Position numbers and translations under genes: made by a program | Assembly: GCF_001816125.1 (NCBI RefSeq) | Contig: NZ_MDZA01000415.1 | Span: 1 to 64,000, forward strand | Origin: Hymenobacter coccineus | GTDB taxonomy: Bacteria > Bacteroidota > Bacteroidia > Cytophagales > Hymenobacteraceae | Reading direction: 5' to 3' | Length of the DNA stretch: 64,000 nt | Shown: positions 59,050-64,000 of the stretch, piece by piece | Position numbering within the stretch: the stretch's first letter is position 1 | How the letters are laid out: each line of letters starts with the position of its first letter | Notes under the pieces: model-generated | Databases searched by the model: none | What the model was told of the DNA's origin: nothing | What the model saw: only the letters and a program-made list of their open reading frames with translations

Positions 59050-60048
59050 CTAAAGCTTGTCGATGATGTGCTGGGTGAACTCGCTGGTGGTGGCGTGGCC
59101 CCCGAGGTCGCCGGTGCACTGGTCCTGGTGCAGCAGCGTGTCTTCCAAGGCTTTGTCGATGCGGTCGGCTACCACATGCTCGCTCAGGTGGTGCAGCATC
59201 ATGATGGCCGAACGCAGCAGGGCCGTGGGGTTGGCCTTGCCCTGGCCGGCAATGTCGGGGGCCGAGCCGTGCACGGCTTCAAAAATGGCCATGTTGTCGC
59301 CAATGTTGGCCCCGGCCACTACGCCCAGGCCGCCCACCAGGCCGGCGCACAGGTCGGAAAGCAAGTCGCCGAACAGGTTGGTCGTCACAATCACGTCGAA
59401 CTGCTCTGGCTTGCCCACCAGCTGCATGCACATGTTGTCGATGATCTTGTCCTCAAAGATGATGTGCGGAAACTCAGCCGATGCCTCTTTGCAAGCGTTG
59501 ATCATGATGGTGCCAGCCATCTTGATGATGTTGGCCTTGTGGGCCAGCGTCACCTTCTTGCGGCCGTGGCGGTTGGCGTAGGCAAAGGCGGCGTGGCAGA
59601 TTTTGCGCGAGCCTTCCACCGTCACGCGGGCGATGGAATCTGAAATGCCCAGGCGCTCGTCGAATACCTCCAGGCCCGAGTACAGGCCCTCGGTGTTTTC
59701 CCGAAACAGCACTAAATCAATGCCTTCGTAGCGGGTGTGGATGCCGGGCGTGGTTTTGCTGGGCCGCACGTTCTGGTAGAGGTCGTACTTCTGGCGCAGC
59801 GTCACGTTGATGCTGCGGAAGCCCTTGCCCACCGGCGTAGTGATGGGCCCCTTGAGGGCCAACTTGTTCTTCTCCAGCGACTTAAGCAACGCCACCGGAA
59901 TCAGCTCGCCCGATTGGTCAAACGTGGTTTGGCCGGCGTTCTGCTCTTCCCACTGCACGGGTACCTGCGCGGCGGCAAAAATATCGGTAACGGCTTTGGT
60001 GATTTCCGGCCCGATGCCGTCGCCAGGGATAAGGGTTACTAAGTGCAT
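59050..60048 (-). CDS. icd: Isocitrate/isopropylmalate dehydrogenase family protein (NAD-type isocitrate dehydrogenase)
   Basis: 332-residue beta-decarboxylating dehydrogenase. The start [20 protein letters not shown] is followed by the substrate loop [34 protein letters not shown] with the Tyr-region active site, and the metal site [17 protein letters not shown] near 245. ATG 60048 (MHLVTL) is chosen because the longer frame reads through repeats. The enzyme is inserted in the nusB-yajC run and is bounded on both sides by word-repeat palindromes. Confidence 0.85.
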   Translation of the reverse strand: MHLVTLIPGDGIGPEITKAVTDIFAAAQVPVQWEEQNAGQTTFDQSGELIPVALLKSLEKNKLALKGPITTPVGKGFRSINVTLRQKYDLYQNVRPSKTTPGIHTRYEGIDLVLFRENTEGLYSGLEVFDERLGISDSIARVTVEGSRKICHAAFAYANRHGRKKVTLAHKANIIKMAGTIMINACKEASAEFPHIIFEDKIIDNMCMQLVGKPEQFDVIVTTNLFGDLLSDLCAGLVGGLGVVAGANIGDNMAIFEAVHGSAPDIAGQGKANPTALLRSAIMMLHHLSEHVVADRIDKALEDTLLHQDQCTGDLGGHATTSEFTQHIIDKL

Positions 60049-60050
60049 TT

Positions 60051-60168
60051 TTTCAATGGGTGAATGAGTGAATGGGTGAATGAGTGAATGGGTAGCTGGG
60101 GCCGGAGGTATTTCTCTCTTGCGAGCCCCAGCCACTCATTCACTCATTCACCCACCCACTCATTGAAA
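60051..60168. repeat. Inverted repeat with 8-nt GTGAATGR words upstream of icd
   Basis: Left arm 60051-60101 has the words GTGAATGA and GTGAATGG twice each in tandem (60060-60091); the right arm 60126-60168 is the inverted copy, one word shorter. It lies between the stop of the ytxH-like gene and the icd ATG and fills the spacer. The words resemble those at 49845-49926. Confidence 0.8.
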
Positions 60169-60477
60169 TTAAACGCCCTTGCGGGAATTGATTTGGTTGA
60201 TGAGCTGGTCCACGTCGCCGAGCAGCTGCTCGGCTTTGTCGCGGGCGTCGGAAATGACGCGCTGCCCTTCAGTTTTGGCCGATGAGGCCCCCAGCTCGCG
60301 GCTCGTGACGAGGCCCTCGGCGAGGTCGGCCAGCATGGCGCGCGACTTCTCCAGCTGGTAGCTCAACCAGGAGCGGGTTTCGCGGCCCTTTTCGGGGGCG
60401 TAAAGCAAGGCAAAGAGGGCCCCGGTGAGGGCGCCGCCCGTGAAACACAGAATGCCGGTGGTGGTTTTGCCAGCCAT
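60169..60477 (-). CDS. YtxH-domain small membrane protein
   Basis: 102-residue protein with a glycine-rich N-terminal membrane segment (GILCFTGGALTGALFALLYA) and PEKGRETRSWLSYQLEKSR, the YtxH signature, followed by a charged helix. Often stress-linked and of unknown role. ATG 60477. It is the second gene after nusB on this strand. Confidence 0.82.
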   Translation of the reverse strand: MAGKTTTGILCFTGGALTGALFALLYAPEKGRETRSWLSYQLEKSRAMLADLAEGLVTSRELGASSAKTEGQRVISDARDKAEQLLGDVDQLINQINSRKGV

Positions 60478-60557
60478 GATGCGGAAAAGGAAGGGTGAGA
60501 AATGCGCTGTCTTACGAAATATACGGCCGCCAAGATACCCCGGGGCCCCAGCCGGCG

Positions 60558-61895
60558 CTATTGGTTGTCGAGCAGGCCGCGGCCCGATTTGCGGATGTCG
60601 CCGCTGGCGGCCAGGTCCTGGGCCAGCTTATCGAGCACGCCGTTCACGAACTGCTTGCTCTTGGGGGTGCTGTAGAGCTTGCTGATTTCGATGTACTCGT
60701 TGATGGTCACTTTCACCGGAATGCCGCGGAAGAGCTGCATCTCGCACAGGGCCATCTTGAGGATGATTTTGTCGAGCAGGGCCACGCGGTCCACGTCCCA
60801 GTTCTGCACCGAGCCGCCGATGAGAGCCTCAAACTTGGCGTCGTCCACCAGCGTCTGCTTGAACAAAGTGTCGGCAAACTCGCGGTCGTCGGCCCAGTTG
60901 GCACTCAGGTTCATCAGCTCCTGCTGGTCGGTGGCCGCGTAGGGCAGCATCTTCAGGGTCTTCAGCACCAGGTTGCGCACGATGGGCCGGTTCTCTTCCC
61001 AGTTCAGGTCGTCAATTTCCAGTTGGCGCGGCAGCTCTTCTCCTTTGAAGATGAACTCCTTGTATAGGAAGCGCAGAAATTCCAGGTCGGCTTCGTACTC
61101 GGCTTCCTCGCCGCTGGCGGCCAGGTTGGGGCCCTGCGCTTCGGCCGTGGCCGGGGTGTCGGCGGTTGCGCTGGGGCCCTCCGTGTCGGCATCGGTAGAA
61201 GAATCGGCGGTGGTTTCCGTTTCAACGTCGGCCGTGGCCAGGGTGGCGGCGGCCAGAGGCTGGCGCTTGAGGTAGGCCAGCACGGTGGGGTGGGTGCTCA
61301 TCTCGTCGCGCCAGGCGCGGCGCAGGGCATCCAGCTCTTCGGTGCCCAGCCATTGCAGCTTGCGCCGGATGGTCAGGCTTTGGAGCTGCTCGTTGGCCAT
61401 GAGCTTGGCAATGGCGGCGTTGCCGGCCAGGCGGCTGGTGTCGAGGGCCGTTTCGCGGGGCCCCAGTCGGCGGCGGGCTTCGCGGTCGGTTTCTTCCTCC
61501 AGCACTTGCAGCAGCGAGGCGGGCAGGTTCAGCAAGTGCAGATACTGGTCGTGGATGCTTTCGGCCCCGGCCAGCAGCTGCCCGCCGAAGAACTTGCCGT
61601 CCTTCTTCACTTGCTCCTGGAAGTAGCGGATGGCGTCGTTCAGGGCTTCGTCCACGGCCTTGTCGTCCGATTTCTCGGGGGCCTCCTGGGTGCGGTACCA
61701 CTCGCGGAAGCGGGCCTCGCCCAGCTTGCGCTGGCCTTCGAGCTGGCGGCGGTCGGGGGCCACCTCGGCGTTCAGGTCGGGCTCAAACGCCTCCGCGATA
61801 CGGTCTTGGGCCAACCCGAAATCGGCCCCCACGGCCTGGTGGTAGGCGTAGAGGGATTGCATAACTTTGATGCGGAGGAGGCGGCGATTCAGCAT
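60558..61895 (-). CDS. nusB: Transcription antitermination protein NusB (extended)
   Basis: 445-residue cytoplasmic NusB, longer than the 140 residues of E. coli, as usual in Bacteroidota. The NusB domain occupies about the last 150 residues: ADDREFADTLFKQTLVDDAK, VDRVALLDKIILKMALCEMQ and GIPVKVTINEYIEISKLYST; the N-terminal part begins LNRRLLRIKVMQSLYAYHQA and contains an acidic Thr/Ala/Ser-rich insert at about 230-280. It binds boxA RNA with NusE in rRNA antitermination. ATG 61895 is chosen over the frame start at 62099, which lies in non-coding sequence. Confidence 0.9.
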   Translation of the reverse strand: MLNRRLLRIKVMQSLYAYHQAVGADFGLAQDRIAEAFEPDLNAEVAPDRRQLEGQRKLGEARFREWYRTQEAPEKSDDKAVDEALNDAIRYFQEQVKKDGKFFGGQLLAGAESIHDQYLHLLNLPASLLQVLEEETDREARRRLGPRETALDTSRLAGNAAIAKLMANEQLQSLTIRRKLQWLGTEELDALRRAWRDEMSTHPTVLAYLKRQPLAAATLATADVETETTADSSTDADTEGPSATADTPATAEAQGPNLAASGEEAEYEADLEFLRFLYKEFIFKGEELPRQLEIDDLNWEENRPIVRNLVLKTLKMLPYAATDQQELMNLSANWADDREFADTLFKQTLVDDAKFEALIGGSVQNWDVDRVALLDKIILKMALCEMQLFRGIPVKVTINEYIEISKLYSTPKSKQFVNGVLDKLAQDLAASGDIRKSGRGLLDNQ

Positions 61896-61972
61896 TATAG
61901 ATAACGGTAGGCGGTAAGAAGTAAGCAGTGGCCGGCAAGGCGCGCCGGGGCCCCGTGGGCGCAGCGCGGGCG

Positions 61973-61980
61973 TAACTTTG
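61973..61980 (+). promoter_or_regulatory. -7 box (TAACTTTG) upstream of the ABC exporter
   Basis: TAACTTTG, as at 16408, matches the Bacteroidota -7 consensus. It is 164 bases before the GTG at 62144, a long leader rich in GGGGCCCC. Confidence 0.4.
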
Positions 61981-62143
61981 CGCCGGGGTGCAGGTTGTGG
62001 CTGGGGCCCCAGGGCCGGGCCGGGGCGCCGAACCATGCGCCCGCTGGCCCGTTTTATTGGGGAGCCGGCCCGGCACATTGTTCGGCGTTGCGGCCGCAAA
62101 AGTACCCCGTTTTTTTCGATCCCGCCCTTTTTTTTGCCCGTCC

Positions 62144-63928
62144 GTGCGCGCTCTCACCGCTGTCAATCCGTTCATTTACCGCTACAAATGGCACTTCCTC
62201 GGGGGCGTGCTGTTCGTGGTGCTGAGCACGCTGCTGACCATCTTCCCAGCCCAGCTCGTGCGCTACGCCTTCGATTTGGTGAGCGAGGGCATCGACCTCT
62301 ATCACCTCTTCGCCGGCACCCAGGCCCAGAGCGGCGTCTACGATTTGTTCGGGCGCAACGTGCTCTTCTACGGCGTGCTCATCATTGTGCTGGCGCTGCT
62401 GCGGGGCATCTTCCTGTTCTTCATGCGCCAGACGCTTATCGTCATGTCGCGCCTGGTCGAGAACGACCAGAAGAACCAAGTTTACCTCCATTACCAGTCG
62501 CTGCCGCTCAGCTTCTACCGCCGCCACAGCACCGGCGACCTCATGTCGCGCATCAGCGAGGACGTGGGCCGCGTGCGCATGTACCTGGGCCCCGGCATCA
62601 TGTACTTCTTGCAGCTCGTGGTGCTGTTTCTGCTCATCGTGCCGCTCATGCTCATGGTGAACGTCAAGCTGACGCTTTACACGCTGGCTCCGCTGCCTGT
62701 ATTGTCGATTAGTATCTTTTATGTCAACAATTTGATCGAGCGCAAGTCCGACCAAATCCAACGGTCACTGGCGGCCATGACGACGTTTACGCAAGAAGCG
62801 TTTTCGGGCATTCGGGTGCTGAAGTCGTTCTCGCGCCAGGCCGATTCGCATGCCCAGTTCACCAAGGCCAGCAACGAGTACAAGGAGAAGTCGCTGAGCC
62901 TCAACTTCGTGAATTCGCTGTTCTTCCCGCTCATCCTGTTTTTGGTGGGCCTGAGCACGCTCATCACCGTGTGGGTGGGCGGCCAGGAGGTCATCCGCGG
63001 CACCATCACCACGGGCACCATCGCCGAGTTCCTCATCTACGTGAACCTGCTCACCTGGCCCGTGACGGCCCTGGGCTGGACTTCCTCGCTGGTGCAGCGC
63101 GCCGAGGCCTCGCAGGCCCGCCTCAACGAATTTCTGGACGAGAAAACCGACATCGTGTCGCGCCAGAACCTCCAGCACGAAATGCAGGGCGACATCGTGT
63201 TTGACAACGTGTCCTTCACTTACCCCGACACCGGCATCCGGGCCCTGCACAACGTGAGCTTCCGCATCCGGCCGGGCCAGACGCTGGCCGTCATCGGCAA
63301 CACGGGCTCGGGCAAAAGCACCATCGCCGCCCTGCTCTGCCGCCTCTACGACGCCACCGCGGGCCAGGTCGAAATCGACAGCATCGACGTGCGCGACTAC
63401 GCCCTGGACAACCTGCGCGAGCAAATCGGCTACGTGCCGCAGGACGTGTTCCTATTTTCCGACAGCATCCGGCACAACATCAACTTCGGCCTCAATGAGC
63501 CGTCGGAAGAAAAGATGCTGCAAGCTGCCCGCGACGCGGCCGTGTACGACAACATCATGGGCTTCCCCGAGGGCTTCGACACAAAGGTGGGCGAGCGGGG
63601 CATCACCCTCTCAGGCGGCCAGAAGCAGCGCGTGAGTATGGCCCGGGCCCTGGTGAAGGAGCCGAAAATCCTGATCCTGGACGACTCCCTCTCCGCCGTC
63701 GATACCAAGACGGAGAACACCATCCTGGGGGCCCTCCAGCGCATCATGGCCGACCGCACCAGCCTCATCATCTCGCACCGCGTAAGCTCGGTGAAGCTGG
63801 CCGACCACATCCTCGTGCTCGACGACGGCACCATCGTGCAGCACGGCACCCACGAGGCCCTCATGGCCGAGCCCGAAGGCCTGTACCGCGCCCTCTACGA
63901 GCGCCAGCTGCAAGCCGAGGAAGCGTAA
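62144..63928 (+). CDS. ABC-type exporter (fused permease and ATPase)
   Basis: 594-residue MsbA/LmrA-type half-transporter working as a dimer. Six membrane segments occupy about 10-310 (KWHFLGGVLFVVLSTLLTIF, LFYGVLIIVLALLRGIFLFF, LQLVVLFLLIVPLMLMV). The ATPase has Walker A GNTGSGKST near 387, the Q loop YVPQDVFLFSDSI, the signature LSGGQKQR and Walker B ILILDDSLS. The start is taken as GTG 62144 (VRALTAVNPFIYRYKW), since the sequence before is not coding-like. The cargo is unknown; lipids or drugs are usual. Confidence 0.92.
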   Translation: MRALTAVNPFIYRYKWHFLGGVLFVVLSTLLTIFPAQLVRYAFDLVSEGIDLYHLFAGTQAQSGVYDLFGRNVLFYGVLIIVLALLRGIFLFFMRQTLIVMSRLVENDQKNQVYLHYQSLPLSFYRRHSTGDLMSRISEDVGRVRMYLGPGIMYFLQLVVLFLLIVPLMLMVNVKLTLYTLAPLPVLSISIFYVNNLIERKSDQIQRSLAAMTTFTQEAFSGIRVLKSFSRQADSHAQFTKASNEYKEKSLSLNFVNSLFFPLILFLVGLSTLITVWVGGQEVIRGTITTGTIAEFLIYVNLLTWPVTALGWTSSLVQRAEASQARLNEFLDEKTDIVSRQNLQHEMQGDIVFDNVSFTYPDTGIRALHNVSFRIRPGQTLAVIGNTGSGKSTIAALLCRLYDATAGQVEIDSIDVRDYALDNLREQIGYVPQDVFLFSDSIRHNINFGLNEPSEEKMLQAARDAAVYDNIMGFPEGFDTKVGERGITLSGGQKQRVSMARALVKEPKILILDDSLSAVDTKTENTILGALQRIMADRTSLIISHRVSSVKLADHILVLDDGTIVQHGTHEALMAEPEGLYRALYERQLQAEEA

Positions 63929-63943
63929 TCCCTGCTGATAAAT

Positions 63944-64000
63944 ATGAACCAACGCCTCGCCCACGTTACGGTACTCGTCCGCAATTATGATGAGGCCATT
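63944..64000 (+). CDS. VOC (glyoxalase/bleomycin-resistance) family protein, 5' end only
   Basis: The first 19 codons (MNQRLAHVTVLVRNYDEAI) match the start of VOC-superfamily proteins, where the strand with the first metal-binding His is HVTVLVRDYDEAI-like. The window ends here. It follows the ABC exporter by 15 bases and may be co-transcribed. Confidence 0.6.
   Translation, partial: MNQRLAHVTVLVRNYDEAI

Noticed and set aside
61988-62143. N-terminal extension of the ABC exporter
   Set aside because: The Pro/Arg/Gly-rich residues are not coding-like and the first membrane segment follows the GTG at 62144 closely.

Overview
The window looks like chromosome from a high-GC member of the Bacteroidota, most like Hymenobacter (Cytophagales). 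The reasons are the protein families (SusD-free but FadL/OmpP1-rich envelope, carboxypeptidase-regulatory domains, FloA/NfeD, long NusB, the nusB-ytxH-DUF1573-yajC-ybbR-coaE order), Bacteroidota-type -7 boxes (TAnnTTTG), almost no Shine-Dalgarno sequences, and a very high density of GGGCCC palindromes. There is no rRNA, CRISPR array, prophage or classical insertion sequence. The species is an inference, not a measurement.

Layout. 1-4.2 kb: an ECF sigma factor divergent from a VWA/carboxypeptidase-regulatory gene broken by three one-base frameshifts, then an uncharacterised lipoprotein. 4.3-11.9 kb: a tripartite drug-efflux operon (tolC, usp, hlyD/emrA, emrB; minus strand) with a sigma-54 promoter, driven by a divergent GAF-GAF-AAA+-Fis enhancer-binding protein with two operator-like palindromes between them. 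A four-helix-bundle (S23/IVP-like) gene bounded by inverted repeats is inserted inside this operon. 11.9-17.5 kb: PQQ-type sugar dehydrogenase, radA, a thioredoxin-fold lipoprotein-like protein, a radical SAM/SPASM enzyme. 17.5-21.4 kb: a 128-bp REP-type palindrome, floA, nfeD-like, a small secreted protein, proS. 21.6-32 kb: a Gly/Gln-rich lipoprotein, a FadL-like porin, a lipoprotein, a DUF3365 haem protein, a frameshifted FAD oxidoreductase, a GH13 amylase. 31.3-36.3 kb: a YgiB/YgiC-like pair, a GxxExxY nuclease-like gene flanked by 45-bp inverted repeats, psd, gdhA. 36.3-43 kb: cdsA, a CPBP protease, dusB, a histidine kinase, membrane and LEA-type proteins. 43-55 kb: a CrtC/AttH-like lipoprotein, acyltransferase, APC permease, a Y1/RAYT-like gene, an EamA transporter, hemA, ArsR, MscS, a TerB-like protein. 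55-64 kb: two tRNA-Val genes, GNAT, then the minus-strand housekeeping run nusB-ytxH-icd-DUF1573-yajC-ybbR-coaE, an ABC exporter and the first codons of a VOC protein.

The most unusual feature is a set of intergenic inverted repeats at seven or more places. Each arm is a degenerate tandem of a short word (7 to 10 nt, different at each locus). The arms often butt against, or contain, the stop or start codons of the flanking genes, so the element occupies nearly the whole spacer. Two of them enclose a small gene (S23-like; GxxExxY PD-(D/E)XK-like) and a third directly follows a Y1-transposase-like gene. This resembles the intervening sequences known from 23S rRNA, but placed between protein genes. 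A second, separate set consists of REP-like hairpins with a GAGC-n-AGC-n-GAAG core.

Two sequence-wide oddities also stand out: four frameshifts that would all be repaired by one extra G in a G-run abutting C-run (possible assembly error), and seven genes whose TAG stop is the start of TAGGGCCCC.
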